Origin: Methylobacter sp.
GTDB lineage: Bacteria; Pseudomonadota; Gammaproteobacteria; Methylococcales; Methylomonadaceae
Assembly (NCBI RefSeq): GCF_004322395.1
Contig: NZ_SCTW01000154.1
Coordinates: 1 to 64,000 of the forward strand
Direction: 5' to 3'
Length of the DNA stretch: 64,000 nucleotides
In this document: piece after piece, positions 34,788 through 44,151 of the stretch
Position numbering within the stretch: position 1 is the stretch's first letter
How the letters are laid out: the number at the start of each line of letters is the position of its first letter
Notes under the pieces: generated by a model
Told to the model about the DNA's origin: nothing
The model's database searches: none
What the model saw: the letters and a program-made list of their open reading frames with translations, nothing else
Program-made: the position numbers and the translations under genes

Positions 34788-35852
34788 ATGCCTTTAGTTG
34801 CTCATACTGATCTGCCGACATTTCAGCGTCTTCGTGAAGAAGGGGAGGAAATATTAGATCCTAAACGCGCCAGTAATCAAGATATACGGGAAATGCATAT
34901 CGGCCTGCTCAATATGATGCCCGATGCGGCATTGGAAGCGACAGAAAGACAGTTTTTCCGGTTGGTGGGGGCGTGCAACCAAATTGTTCAATTTCATGTG
35001 CATCCTTTTACCGTCGAAGGGCTAAAAAGGAGCCCGGAAGCGCAAGCTCATATTGCTAAATATTACGAGCCCTTTGAGAAAATCAAGCGGGATGGGCTGG
35101 ATGCGCTGATCATCAGCGGCGCTAACGTTACCCATCCACGATTGCCCGAAGAGGATTTCTGGAAACCGTTGGCCGAGGTTTTTTTCTGGGCCAAGGAAAA
35201 TGTTACCTCGATACTTTGTTCATGCCTTGCGACCCATGCGGTCATTCAATATTGTTACGGTATTGAGCGAACACGCCTGCAGGCCAAGCGCTGGGGAGTG
35301 TTTTCGCACAAGTTAACCAATCGGGCTCATCCATTGGTCGCGGAAATCAACACCCGTTTCGATGTTCCTCACTCCCGTTTTAATGAAATATTCCAAAGCG
35401 ACATGGAACAGCATGGGCTTAAAGTCCTGGCCGTCAGCAAGGAAGCCGGTGTGCATCTTGCCGTCAGCCCGGACGGTTTTCGCATTGTGTTTTTTCAGGG
35501 CCATCCTGAATATGATGACATCAGCTTGTTAAAAGAATACAAGCGGGAAGTCTTGCGCTTTTATCGCGCTGAAATAGACGACTATCCGCCATTCCCCGAA
35601 AACTACTTTAATGATGCCGTTCAGCAGGTTTTGGTCGATTATGAACAGCAGGTCAGAATAGCTAGACAGAACGGGCAGAGGCTGCAAGAATTTCCGGAAA
35701 ATCTAATTCTCGAACATATCGACAACACCTGGAGCGACACTGCAAAAGCGGTATTCAACAACTGGTTGGGAAAGATATATCAATTGACCCATCAGGAGCG
35801 AGGCCTGCCTTTTATGGATGGCGTAGATCCAAACAATCCATTAGGTTTGTAG
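34788..35852 (+). CDS. metA: Homoserine O-acyltransferase (MetA type)
   Basis: MetA activates homoserine with an acyl-CoA (succinyl or acetyl) in methionine synthesis, in the cytoplasm. The N-terminal family part IGLLNMMPDAALEATERQFF is unmistakable. The glutamine-amidotransferase-like fold gives the nucleophile Cys at about 146 (SILCSCLATHAV) and the dyad His239-Glu241 in FFQGHPEYD. The 354-residue length has a C-terminal extension relative to E. coli MetA (309), as in several gammaproteobacteria. Acyl donor choice cannot be read reliably. GGGAGGAGCCCGTTT precedes the ATG. Confidence 0.93.
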   Translation: MPLVAHTDLPTFQRLREEGEEILDPKRASNQDIREMHIGLLNMMPDAALEATERQFFRLVGACNQIVQFHVHPFTVEGLKRSPEAQAHIAKYYEPFEKIKRDGLDALIISGANVTHPRLPEEDFWKPLAEVFFWAKENVTSILCSCLATHAVIQYCYGIERTRLQAKRWGVFSHKLTNRAHPLVAEINTRFDVPHSRFNEIFQSDMEQHGLKVLAVSKEAGVHLAVSPDGFRIVFFQGHPEYDDISLLKEYKREVLRFYRAEIDDYPPFPENYFNDAVQQVLVDYEQQVRIARQNGQRLQEFPENLILEHIDNTWSDTAKAVFNNWLGKIYQLTHQERGLPFMDGVDPNNPLGL

Positions 35853-36320
35853 ATGCACAAAGATTTTTTGCAACAAGCCGTTGATTTGGCTGTAGACAAT
35901 GCCAGATCAGGGCAGGGAGGTCCATACGGGGCTATTGTCGTAAAAGATAACCGGCTGATTGCGGCCAGCGGCAACAAAGTTACCACCACCATCGACCCTA
36001 CCGCTCATGCGGAAGTGATGGCTATACGTCTGGCCTGTAAAGAACTGAACGATTTCCAGCTGCACGGCTGTATCCTCTATTCCAGTTGCGAACCTTGCCC
36101 GATGTGTTTAGGGGCAATCTATTGGGCGAGACTAGCAAAAGTCTATTTTGCATGTAGCCGACATGATGCGGCTGCCGCCAACTTTGACGACAGCTTTATT
36201 TACGATGAAATTTCTGTTTTACCGCATCAGCGCAGCATTGCCATGCTGCATTTAAACCTGCCGAATGCCCTGCAGCCGTTTAATATATGGGCTGAAAAGA
36301 GCGATAAAGTGCTTTATTGA
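35853..36320 (+). CDS. Nucleoside/guanine deaminase (CDA fold)
   Basis: The 155-residue zinc deaminase has the motif HAEVMAIRLA (zinc His and catalytic Glu, about residues 52-54) and SSCEPCPMCLGAI with the two zinc cysteines. FDDSFIYDEIS and the C-terminus fit guanine deaminase-like (GuaD) or related nucleoside deaminases. GPYGAIVVKDNRLIAASGN at the N-terminus is also typical. It follows the metA stop directly with no gap, so it is co-transcribed. The true substrate may be guanine or another purine. Confidence 0.87.
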   Translation: MHKDFLQQAVDLAVDNARSGQGGPYGAIVVKDNRLIAASGNKVTTTIDPTAHAEVMAIRLACKELNDFQLHGCILYSSCEPCPMCLGAIYWARLAKVYFACSRHDAAAANFDDSFIYDEISVLPHQRSIAMLHLNLPNALQPFNIWAEKSDKVLY

Positions 36321-36326
36321 AAAACA

Positions 36327-36391
36327 GGCAAAAGGCTAAGGGCGAAAGGCGAAAAACCTAAGCTTCTAAGCTCGTCCTTTAGTCTTTTGCC
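36327..36391. terminator. Imperfect inverted repeat between convergent genes
   Basis: GGCAAAAGGCTAAGGGCGA (36327-36345) pairs with TCGTCCTTTAGTCTTTTGCC (36372-36391) with few mismatches. It lies 7 bases after the deaminase stop and 11 bases after the stop of the opposing gene. No long U-run, so a bidirectional terminator is likely but not proven. Confidence 0.55.
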
Positions 36392-36402
36392 TTTCGTCTC
36401 TG

Positions 36403-36813
36403 TCATTTATTAGCAATCTTAATTAACCATCCATTGTTATCGGTACATCCTAATTCCGCTTTGGCGCTGACATTGATCCTGACATATTGGCCATTCAAAG
36501 CGGCAGGCAACTTTGCCTTAACCCGATGAAAACTGCTATTGCTTTCAACGGTATACTCAAGAATTTGATTTTTAGCGGTCAGTTTTATCGTGTCCGGCTT
36601 GGCCCAAGGCGAGACAAGAAAGGTAAATGTAGATTCAGGCGGAACCTCGGTTTTTTCGGGTTCTTTATAGACCGGAAGAGTGAAGTCTCTAAATTGGGGT
36701 TTTTTGCAAATCTCTTCTGTTAAGCCGGGATCATAGGCAATAGCTGTATTGGCAAATGATAACGTTACAATAAACAGTATAGGGTTAAGCATTTTTATTA
36801 TATTCATATCCAC
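36403..36813 (-). CDS. Secreted protein of unknown function
   Basis: This 136-residue protein has a signal peptide (MLNPILFIVTLSFANTAIAY; initiation at 36813 or at the internal Met) and a small mature domain with two cysteines (EEICKKPQF, ELGCTDNNGW), probably a disulphide. The pattern of alternating hydrophobic residues (TFTFLVSPWAKPDTIKLTA, GQYVRINVSAKAEL) suggests an Ig-like beta sandwich. I do not recognise the family. It is alone on the minus strand, with purM divergently upstream. Confidence 0.72.
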   Translation of the reverse strand: MDMNIIKMLNPILFIVTLSFANTAIAYDPGLTEEICKKPQFRDFTLPVYKEPEKTEVPPESTFTFLVSPWAKPDTIKLTAKNQILEYTVESNSSFHRVKAKLPAALNGQYVRINVSAKAELGCTDNNGWLIKIANK

Positions 36814-37021
36814 TCCTCAAAAAAGACTCTGTGTTGTTATTGACAGTTTCGGTTGAACGCAACAGGAAACCGCATTAATTATTTTCAGCTTGGCGCAATA
36901 TTCACACAAGCGCTACGATACTGTTCGATAGATAAATCTATACACATTCATAACCTTCAGACAAAACCGATGATGTCTTGTACAATATCGGAAGTTTAAA
37001 TTTTAGCAAGAGAACACCACA

Positions 37022-38065
37022 TTGAGCGAACAAAATCAAGAAGGCTTGAATTATAAAAGTGCAGGCGTTGATATTGAGGCCGGTAATGCATTAGTTGAAC
37101 GCATCAAGCCTATTGCAACTAGAACACGTACAGCAGGCGTCATGGCCGGTTTAGGCGGTTTCGGGTCCATGTTTGAATTGCCATTGGATCGTTATCGGCA
37201 ACCGGTTCTGGTTTCCGGTACCGATGGCGTAGGCACCAAGCTTAAACTAGCCAATGAATTGGATATTCATGATACCATCGGCATCGACCTGGTTGCGATG
37301 TGCGTCAACGATATTATCGTTCAGGGCGCAGAGCCTTTATTTTTCCTTGATTATTTTGCTACCGGCAAACTGGATGTCGATACTGCCGCATCGGTCGTAG
37401 AAGGCATCGGTAAAGGCTGCGAACTGGCAGGCGCGGCGTTGGTCGGTGGCGAAACTGCAGAAATGCCGGGTATGTATGCGGACGGTGAGTATGATCTGGC
37501 TGGATTTTGCGTCGGCATCGTGGAAAAAAGCAAAGTGCTTGACGGCAGTCAAGTCAAAGCCGGCGACAAGCTGATTGGCATTGCATCGTCCGGTCCGCAT
37601 TCCAATGGTTATTCATTAATCCGGAAAATCATTGCCCATAGTAATTGTGCGCTTACCGATATTTTCAATGGCACAACCTTAGGTTCAGCTTTGCTAGAAC
37701 CTACCAGAATCTACGTTAAATCGTTATTGGCGCTGTTGGATAAAGTGCCGGTGCATGCGTTGGCCCATATCACTGGCGGCGGTTTGACAGAGAATCTGCC
37801 AAGGGTGCTGCCTTTGGGGACCCAGGCTAATATCGACCTTACTTCTTGGGAGTTCCCAGACATTTTCAAGTGGTTGCAGGAAAAAGGCAATGTATCGCTG
37901 CCGGATATGCTGACTACCTTTAATTGCGGCATCGGCATGATAGTTTGTGTCGCTTCCGAAGATGAGCGGGCTACGCTTCAAACGCTTAGCCAACTGGGCG
38001 AGACAGCTTTTGCTATCGGTGAATTGGTTGAGTCTGAAGGCAAGCCGGAAGTTAAATATTTGTAA
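37022..38065 (+). CDS. purM: Phosphoribosylformylglycinamidine cyclo-ligase (AIR synthetase), TTG start
   Basis: PurM closes the imidazole ring to make aminoimidazole ribotide in purine synthesis. The N-terminus [20 protein letters not shown], then [46 protein letters not shown], and [16 protein letters not shown] match PurM along its length. At 347 residues it is standard. No ATG lies before the conserved region, and the frame opens with TTG at 37022 after AAGAGAACACCACA, so TTG initiation is the best reading. PurN, a frequent neighbour, does not follow here. Confidence 0.95.
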   Translation: MSEQNQEGLNYKSAGVDIEAGNALVERIKPIATRTRTAGVMAGLGGFGSMFELPLDRYRQPVLVSGTDGVGTKLKLANELDIHDTIGIDLVAMCVNDIIVQGAEPLFFLDYFATGKLDVDTAASVVEGIGKGCELAGAALVGGETAEMPGMYADGEYDLAGFCVGIVEKSKVLDGSQVKAGDKLIGIASSGPHSNGYSLIRKIIAHSNCALTDIFNGTTLGSALLEPTRIYVKSLLALLDKVPVHALAHITGGGLTENLPRVLPLGTQANIDLTSWEFPDIFKWLQEKGNVSLPDMLTTFNCGIGMIVCVASEDERATLQTLSQLGETAFAIGELVESEGKPEVKYL

Positions 38066-38109
38066 ACTGGCTTTAACTGTTTCCACTTAAAGCATATCAC
38101 CGCGAAGGT

Positions 38110-38150
38110 CACGAAGAAAAAACCAAAATAAAAATTCCATGTTCTTCGTG
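38110..38150. repeat. Small hairpin after purM
   Basis: CACGAAGAA (38110-38118) and TTCTTCGTG (38142-38150) are inverted copies in the purM-HerA gap. It may be a weak terminator or a dispersed repeat. Confidence 0.45.
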
Positions 38151-38239
38151 TCTTGGCAACTGCTCCATGCAGTCGTTCGTGATAAATATTTCTTAGCTAT
38201 TACGTAAAACAAATTGTCATCATTGAAAGGACATTAATT

Positions 38240-39706
38240 ATGCAGGAAATTTTAATTGGTGGTCAAAATGGTACCCAAGTCATTATGGATGCCGCAATGG
38301 GGAATCGCCATGGAATGATTTCAGGGGCGACCGGTACGGGTAAAACGATTACCCTGCAAATTCTGGCAGAGGGATTTTCAAAAATAGGTGTTCCTGTTTT
38401 TCTAGCCGATATCAAAGGCGACCTGTCCGGTATTACTGTTCCGGGTCAACCGCATGAGAAAATTTCCGAGCGTGTTCAACAGATTGGTATCGCTAATTAT
38501 CAGCATCACGGTAATCCGGCTGTTTTCTGGGATATTTTTGCCAAAATGGGACATCCGGTGCGCACCACTATTTCAGATATGGGGCCATTGTTACTCAGCA
38601 ATCTGTTGGAGTTGAATGACACGCAAACAGGGGTTCTTTACAGCTGTTTTAAAATCGCCGATGACAATGGCCTGCTATTGCTGGATTTAAAAGATTTGCG
38701 TTCCATGTTGCGTTGGATGGGCGATGAGTCTAAAGAATTGCAAACAGAGTACGGCAATATTTCCGATGCAAGTCTTGGCGCGATACAAAGACAATTATTG
38801 GTGCTGGAAGAACAGGGTGCCGAGATGTTTTTTGGCGAACCTGCTATACAACTGGGGGATTTCTGTAAGACGGATTTTTCAGGCAATGGTGTTATCAGCA
38901 TTCTTGATGCGACCGAGCTGAATAGAAAATCACCGCGTTTATATGCCGCTTTTCTACTCTGGCTGCTGTCCGATTTATTCGAAACTTTACCGGAAGTCGG
39001 TGATTCGGATCGTCCCAAGCTAGTGTTGTTTTTTGATGAAGCGCATTTGCTTTTTGATCAAGCCCCCAAGGTATTAGTGGATAAAATCGAACAAATTGTC
39101 AGATTGATTCGTTCCAAGGGCGTGGGCGTGTATTTTATCAGCCAGAGTCCGCTGGATATTCCCGAAGATATTTTGGGCCAGCTGGGCCTTAAAATTCAAC
39201 ATGCCTTAAGGGCTTATACGCCGAAAGATCAACAAGTCATCAAAAGCGTCGCCGGCACTTTCCGTAGTAATCCAAAGTTAGATACAGAAACCGTGATTCA
39301 GGAATTGAAGACAGGTGAAGCGTTGGTCTCAGTACTGAATAAAGATGGCAGTCCAGCACCGGTTGAACGGATTTTTATTCGTCCGCCTGAGTCTCAACTA
39401 GGCTCGATATCCCCGCAGCAACGCGATGAAATAATGCGTCGATCACCCTTTAGCGGCCGGTATGAACAGGAAATCGATCGGGAGTCGGCCTATGAATTGC
39501 TCAAGAAAAAAGCCGAACGGCAGGCTGACAAAGCGGTTGAGGAGTTGCAAATCAAACAGCCGGAAAAAACAACATCCAGCCAGTCAAGAGGCCGGCAAAG
39601 CGTCGGTGAAGCGCTGCTAAAAAGTGCGGCACGCAGCATAGGCAGTACGGTAGGCAGACAGATTATTCGAGGCATTATGGGCTCGTTATTGGGTGGACGG
39701 CGGTAA
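38240..39706 (+). CDS. HerA-like ATPase/helicase (DUF853, YjgR family)
   Basis: This 488-residue protein belongs to the HerA/FtsK-like ATPases. Residues about 24-42 hold Walker A (MISGATGTGKTITLQILAE), followed by FLADIKGDLSGI. The Walker B region is LVLFFDEAHLLFDQAP, and VGVYFISQSPLDIPEDILGQ carries the sensor. The C-terminus is basic and Gln-rich and ends with a Gly-rich tail. YjgR-type proteins are widespread with no firm role; DNA or protein translocation is presumed. AAAGGACATTAATT precedes the ATG. Confidence 0.9.
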   Translation: MQEILIGGQNGTQVIMDAAMGNRHGMISGATGTGKTITLQILAEGFSKIGVPVFLADIKGDLSGITVPGQPHEKISERVQQIGIANYQHHGNPAVFWDIFAKMGHPVRTTISDMGPLLLSNLLELNDTQTGVLYSCFKIADDNGLLLLDLKDLRSMLRWMGDESKELQTEYGNISDASLGAIQRQLLVLEEQGAEMFFGEPAIQLGDFCKTDFSGNGVISILDATELNRKSPRLYAAFLLWLLSDLFETLPEVGDSDRPKLVLFFDEAHLLFDQAPKVLVDKIEQIVRLIRSKGVGVYFISQSPLDIPEDILGQLGLKIQHALRAYTPKDQQVIKSVAGTFRSNPKLDTETVIQELKTGEALVSVLNKDGSPAPVERIFIRPPESQLGSISPQQRDEIMRRSPFSGRYEQEIDRESAYELLKKKAERQADKAVEELQIKQPEKTTSSQSRGRQSVGEALLKSAARSIGSTVGRQIIRGIMGSLLGGRR

Positions 39707-39783
39707 TATCGAGGTTAATGCGATACCGACATCGCAACCTGACCGGAGAGTGTTGCCAAACGCCTGTTTTCGCTTTCGCTTGA

Positions 39784-39831
39784 ACAGGCCGCTTCGACAA
39801 GCTCAGGACAGGCCGCTTCGACATGCTCAGG
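39784..39831. repeat. Tandem 24-bp repeat of the TTCGACAAGCTCAGGAC family
   Basis: Two adjacent 24-base units differ by one base (39784-39807 and 39808-39831). They lie between the HerA-like gene and the convergent signalling gene and belong to the same dispersed family as the repeats at 30291, 30707 and 53517. Confidence 0.85.
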
Positions 39832-39853
39832 ACAGGCTTATTCCGTCCTACTG

Positions 39854-42517
39854 CTAATTAAAGCTCTGCTCTCGTAACAGCACAGCAAACTCTTCCGCCG
39901 GTACAGGTGGGCTTTTGATATATCCTTGATATAAATCGCAATTTTTTCTTCGTAAAAATGCCAGTTGTTCCGGCGTTTCAACACCTTCGGCCAGGACTTT
40001 AAAGCCCAGAATATGCCCCATCGCAATAATAGTGGCGGCAATTTCCGTATCGTCTTGCAAGTGAGGAATGTCATCGATAAAACTTTTGTCGATTTTCAGC
40101 ACATCCAGCGGAAAATGCTTGAGATAAGCCAGCGACGAAAAACCGGTACCAAAATCGTCAATGGCAAGATGAATACCCTGCGAACGTAGCTTGTTCAAAA
40201 GAGCCATAACATTCTCCTGATTTTCCATCAGTCCGCTTTCAGTCATTTCCAGCTCAAGATACTCGGCCGGAAATCCAGTTTCGCTTAAGCATGTAGCAAC
40301 CAAAGCGCTAATATCGCCGCGGCGGAACTGTTGCGAGGAAACGTTGACCGCCAAGGTTAGCGGAGGCAAACCTGCATCCAGCCAAAGACGGCCTTGTCTA
40401 CAGGTTTCCCGTAATACCCATTCTCCGATTTCCAAAATCAGCCCCGTTTCTTCGGCGATAGGGATAAAACGCAATGGCGGAATTAAGCCTTCTACCGGGT
40501 CCTGCCAACGCACCAAGGCCTCTGCGCCGACTATATGTCCACTGGCAATATCCACCTGAGGCTGGTAGTAAACGCACAATTCCTGCTGTTCAACTGCACG
40601 ACGCAGCCGCGTCTCCAATGCAATGCGCTCGCGGGCTGCAAGCGTCTGGTCTTCGGAAAAATAAGCATAGCAGCCGCGTCCGGCATCTTTGGCTTGATAT
40701 AGCGCCGCATCGGCGTGATCCATCAGTATTTCATAGCTGGCGCCATGTTCCGGATACAGGCTGATACCGATACTGGCGCCAATCTGTACATCGTTACTTT
40801 GGGTTAACTGAAAAGCCTTGCTTAAAACCAGGATGATTTCCGAGGCCACCCGGGCGGCATCTTCCGGATGAGCAATGTCCTCGAGTAGTACGACAAATTC
40901 ATCGCCGCCCAAACGTGCTACCATGTCCACGTCGCGCAATCTTGCCGAGATACGGACAGCGACTTGTTGCAGCAGTTCGTCGCCTGCCAGATGCCCCAAA
41001 CTGTCGTTGACCGCTTTAAAACGATCCAGGTCAAGCATCAGTAATGCCAGTTGCTTGCCCTCACGACGTTCTACTTCGATGCTATGTTTCAATCGCTCCT
41101 GCAACAGCCGGCGATTAGGAAGTTGGGTAAGCGGATCGTAAAAAGCCAGCTGTTTGATTTCTTCCTCGGCGGCCTTGCGTGAAGTAATGTCGGAAAAGGA
41201 GCCGACATAATGATTGACTTGTTTACTCCGGTCTTCGGATTCTTTCACCGCCGTGATAATAAGCCATTGAGGGTACACCTCGCCATTTTTACGGCGATTC
41301 CATATTTCACCTTGCCATGCATCGGTACGATTGATGTTTTCCCACATTGCAGCATAAAAAGCCTTGTCATGCAGTCCTGAACTGAGCAAGTTGGGGTTCC
41401 TGCCGATGGCTTCCTGGGCGCTGTAGCCGGTGATTCGGGTAAATGCCTGATTGACTTTGAGGATGATATTATTTGCATCGGTGACCAGCATCGCATCCTG
41501 CAATTCAAAAGCAGTGGCGGCAATGCGAAGGTCTACTTCATCCTGCTTTTGCTTGGTGATATCGGTAATAAAGCCGTGCCAAAGCACGGAACCATCCGTC
41601 TGTAGCTGCGGTAGGGCATTGCCGAACAACCAGCAGACAGATTCGTCGTTAAACTTCAAGCGGTATTCCTGACGCCATGGCGTTAGATTCTGTGCCGAAA
41701 TCCTAAAGGAAGTCTTGAAGTTTTCCAAATCATCAGGATGTAAAGCAGCAAGTACCTTGCTCGCATCTTCGCTGACTTCTTCCGGGCTAACCCGGTAGAT
41801 AGCGTGAATGGCCTCATTGGCGTACGGAATGCAGGAACGGCCATCGGGAAATAACTGAAATTGGAATACCAGCCCAGGTACCTGGCTGGCTATTTTCTGG
41901 AGGCGATCCAGCGCATCCAGGCTTGCCTGTTCTGCTTTTTCCCGTTCAACCACTTCCTTTGCCAGCTGCATGGTGCGTGAAGAGAGCGCGTCGTACATGG
42001 AAAGCATGGTTTCGATCAGCACTTTCATTGCCCCGCTCATTTCTTGGTCGGCTTGCTTTTTAGCTTGATTTAGCGGTTTGCCTGATTGCACCGCCAACAC
42101 CACCTTCGCCATACGCATGTCGGTATCCAGAATATGAAAAGCCAGCCATTGGGTCAGAAATGTCAGAATTTCCTCAATCACCTGATCCAGTGGTCTGATG
42201 GTTTTGCTGCCCATTATTCTGTTTACGGTAGCCAGAAATCTCCTGTGATCGTCTTTATGCTTTGTTTCCCAGGCGTCTTCAGGAAAGAATGTGTGCCATA
42301 TACGTTCTTCTGCCTGAAAATGGTAAATAGCGTATTCCGCCAAGTCATTGAATACATTATTCAGTGTGGGCATGTCCGATTGATAGGCCAAGTGACCGGC
42401 CAGCACATTCAATAAATCGACCAACTTTTGATGTTGTTCATCAATCAGCGGTACTCCAACTTCGAAATTTTTATTCCATGGAAAAACTTCAACTGAATAC
42501 ATAATGCTCTCGTCCAA
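39854..42517 (-). CDS. Hemerythrin-PAS-GGDEF-EAL cyclic-di-GMP signalling protein
   Basis: This 887-residue protein joins an oxygen-binding sensor to c-di-GMP turnover. Residues about 10-135 form a bacteriohemerythrin with the diiron His/Glu/Asp set (LIDEQHQKL, YHFQAEERIW, KHKDDHRRFL, WLAFHILDTD). A coiled coil and two PAS domains follow (about 210-455; AFELQDAMLVTDANNIILKV opens the second). The GGDEF domain has an intact catalytic motif (ARLGGDEFVVLLE) and the EAL domain an intact EALVRWQDP, plus DDFGTGFSSLAYL and a C-terminal EGVET. Both enzymatic activities are thus possible. No signal peptide or membrane helix is seen, so it is cytoplasmic. A hairpin and a tandem repeat lie in its leader. 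Confidence 0.93.
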   Translation of the reverse strand: MDESIMYSVEVFPWNKNFEVGVPLIDEQHQKLVDLLNVLAGHLAYQSDMPTLNNVFNDLAEYAIYHFQAEERIWHTFFPEDAWETKHKDDHRRFLATVNRIMGSKTIRPLDQVIEEILTFLTQWLAFHILDTDMRMAKVVLAVQSGKPLNQAKKQADQEMSGAMKVLIETMLSMYDALSSRTMQLAKEVVEREKAEQASLDALDRLQKIASQVPGLVFQFQLFPDGRSCIPYANEAIHAIYRVSPEEVSEDASKVLAALHPDDLENFKTSFRISAQNLTPWRQEYRLKFNDESVCWLFGNALPQLQTDGSVLWHGFITDITKQKQDEVDLRIAATAFELQDAMLVTDANNIILKVNQAFTRITGYSAQEAIGRNPNLLSSGLHDKAFYAAMWENINRTDAWQGEIWNRRKNGEVYPQWLIITAVKESEDRSKQVNHYVGSFSDITSRKAAEEEIKQLAFYDPLTQLPNRRLLQERLKHSIEVERREGKQLALLMLDLDRFKAVNDSLGHLAGDELLQQVAVRISARLRDVDMVARLGGDEFVVLLEDIAHPEDAARVASEIILVLSKAFQLTQSNDVQIGASIGISLYPEHGASYEILMDHADAALYQAKDAGRGCYAYFSEDQTLAARERIALETRLRRAVEQQELCVYYQPQVDIASGHIVGAEALVRWQDPVEGLIPPLRFIPIAEETGLILEIGEWVLRETCRQGRLWLDAGLPPLTLAVNVSSQQFRRGDISALVATCLSETGFPAEYLELEMTESGLMENQENVMALLNKLRSQGIHLAIDDFGTGFSSLAYLKHFPLDVLKIDKSFIDDIPHLQDDTEIAATIIAMGHILGFKVLAEGVETPEQLAFLRRKNCDLYQGYIKSPPVPAEEFAVLLREQSFN

Positions 42518-42615
42518 CCTAAAAATTTGGTTGGGTTTTTATGGTGAAAATCAAAAATATTGTAGGCTTATAAGTAAGCTTCAACCGATTATATGTAAGC
42601 TTTAACCGATATAAA
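42514..42615 (-). promoter_or_regulatory. Structured leader of the hemerythrin signalling gene
   Basis: On the minus strand a hairpin (CCAACC-AAATTTTTA-GGTTGG, 42514-42534) sits just upstream of and partly over the ribosome site ACGAGAGCATT. Further upstream lie two adjacent 21-base units, GTAAGCTT(C/T)AACCGAT plus an AT-rich end (42574-42594 and 42595-42615), like a tandem operator. The remaining bases to 42866 show no gene. Confidence 0.5.
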
Positions 42616-42866
42616 CTTTGTTAGTCTAGCACGCTAAATGCCTTCGTATGAATTGCTCAGTATAGCTTTGTTTTCCGACGTGATTGAGATTAGTGATAAA
42701 ATGAAACATTAACAATATGATGCACAGTTATTTTATTAACCTAAGGCTAGTTCGGTTTTTGATAGATCGTACGGTTAAAAGCATACAATCCGTCAATCAC
42801 GAAGATGGGCTTCGTACCGCATCATGCTGAAAACTCTAATAATCACAATAGTGGAAACTCAGGATC

Positions 42867-43214
42867 ATGAATACCCATACAGTCGATGCAACACCTTCTA
42901 CCGACATCTTTTCTTCGACTTTTTTAATAGGCAATGTTGGCGCGCCGTTTGTTATCGGGCTGGCGGTCGGTTACTTCGCTAAAAAAATGTTGCGCACGGC
43001 GTTGTTTTTGGGAGGTGCTGCCATCGTACTGCTCTTTGCGGCAGAATATTATGGCGTTATCGATATAACCGATGAAAAACTGCAACATGCCGCTACTGCC
43101 GCTACGGAAGCTGCAAAAAGCTCCGGTGGGTTCCTGGTGGATCGTCTGACCAGCATTACCAGCAAAGGTATCAGCGGGGTTGGCGGATTTTTTGTCGGAT
43201 TCAAGCTGGGCTAG
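42867..43214 (+). CDS. FUN14-family membrane protein
   Basis: This 115-residue protein has the FUN14-like Gly-rich helices: NVGAPFVIGLAVGYFAKKML, LFLGGAAIVLLFAAEYYGVI and a C-terminal GGFLVDRLTS... GVGGFFVGFKLG. FUN14 proteins are small membrane proteins known from mitophagy in eukaryotes; in bacteria the function is unknown. The gene lies just upstream of the ars operon but its role there is not evident. ACTCAGGATC precedes the ATG. Confidence 0.82.
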   Translation: MNTHTVDATPSTDIFSSTFLIGNVGAPFVIGLAVGYFAKKMLRTALFLGGAAIVLLFAAEYYGVIDITDEKLQHAATAATEAAKSSGGFLVDRLTSITSKGISGVGGFFVGFKLG

Positions 43215-43242
43215 TTCTCCTGGCTCATGAATCGCTATAAAT

Positions 43243-43596
43243 ATGATAACGCCAACGACTCTATTTAAATGCCTGTCAGATGAGACCCGCTTGCGCTGCG
43301 TGGTTCTGCTGCATGAAGAAGGCCGGCTCTGCGTTTGCGAGTTAACCCATGCGCTGGATTTATTGCAGCCTAAAATCTCGCGCCACCTCGCGCAATTGCG
43401 GCAGAGCAACCTGTTGCTGGACAGCCGCGAGGGACAGTGGGTGTATTATCAAATTAATCCTGAGTTACCGGCTTGGGTATTTGAGATTTTAGATGTCACC
43501 GTCAAGCAGTTCGCTACCAATGCCAAACAGCAAAAAGATAGCGGCCGCTTGCGGGCAATGGGCGATCGTCCCGAGATAACGAAATATTGCGGCTGA
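43243..43596 (+). CDS. arsR: ArsR/SmtB-family arsenic-responsive repressor
   Basis: This 117-residue winged-helix repressor has KCLSDETRLRCVVLL, the metalloid-binding GRLCVCELTHAL (CxC in the DNA-reading helix region), and QPKISRHLAQLRQSNLLLD as recognition helix. As(III) binding to the cysteines releases it from DNA. An operator-like palindrome lies between this gene and arsC. The gene leads arsC and acr3, so it is the sensor of the operon. It begins at ATG 43243, 28 bases after the FUN14 stop, without a strong ribosome site. Confidence 0.92.
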   Translation: MITPTTLFKCLSDETRLRCVVLLHEEGRLCVCELTHALDLLQPKISRHLAQLRQSNLLLDSREGQWVYYQINPELPAWVFEILDVTVKQFATNAKQQKDSGRLRAMGDRPEITKYCG

Positions 43597-43608
43597 TTTT
43601 TTTTATCT

Positions 43609-43632
43609 TATAATATTCGTTTATCCGAATAT
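43609..43632 (+). promoter_or_regulatory. Promoter and ArsR operator before arsC
   Basis: TATAAT (43609-43614) overlaps the perfect inverted repeat ATATTCG-TTTATC-CGAATAT (43613-43632). The form ATTCG-N6-CGAAT is typical of ArsR binding sites. It lies 20 bases before arsC, so arsC and acr3 can be induced separately from arsR. Confidence 0.7.
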
Positions 43633-43652
43633 ATAAATGTAAGGAACAAGCC

Positions 43653-44132
43653 ATGTTAAAAGTTTTGATATTGTGTACCGGGAATTCTTGCCGAAGTGTG
43701 TTGGGCGAGGCGCTAATTAATCATTTGGGCGGCGACCGGTTTCAGGCTTTTTCAGCCGGCAGTCATCCGACCGGTAAGGTAAATGCCAACGCACTGGCGA
43801 CATTGGAACGTCACAGCATCTCAACCGAGGGGTTTTCCAGCCAATCCTGGGATGAATTCGGCGATAAAGGCATCGATATTGCGATTACCGTTTGCGACAG
43901 TGCAGCCGGAGAAGCGTGTCCTGTCTATCTTAATAGTGTGGTCCGGGCTCATTGGGGCTTGCCCGATCCGGCTCATGTCACTGGTAGTCCTGAGGTAGTT
44001 GAAGCGGCTTTTGAAGCGACTTATGCGGCTCTGGAAAAACGGATACACCATCTGTTGGCGTTGCCGGTTGAGACAATGTCCAAGCCTGAATTGACCGAGG
44101 CGCTAAACAAGATTGGCGCGGAAACTCTTTGA
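43653..44132 (+). CDS. arsC: Arsenate reductase (low-molecular-weight phosphatase type)
   Basis: This 159-residue ArsC is of the thioredoxin-linked kind with the LMW-PTP fold. The P-loop is [19 protein letters not shown] (nucleophile Cys8, second Cys13), and [15 protein letters not shown] gives the resolving cysteines. [13 protein letters not shown] matches the conserved end of the family. It reduces arsenate to arsenite, which Acr3 then exports. It is unrelated in fold to the YfgD-type ArsC at 15390. ATGTAAGGAACAAGCC precedes the ATG; it is followed by acr3 after a 19-base gap. Confidence 0.94.
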   Translation: MLKVLILCTGNSCRSVLGEALINHLGGDRFQAFSAGSHPTGKVNANALATLERHSISTEGFSSQSWDEFGDKGIDIAITVCDSAAGEACPVYLNSVVRAHWGLPDPAHVTGSPEVVEAAFEATYAALEKRIHHLLALPVETMSKPELTEALNKIGAETL

Positions 44133-44151
44133 TAATTCAGGAAGCAATATC

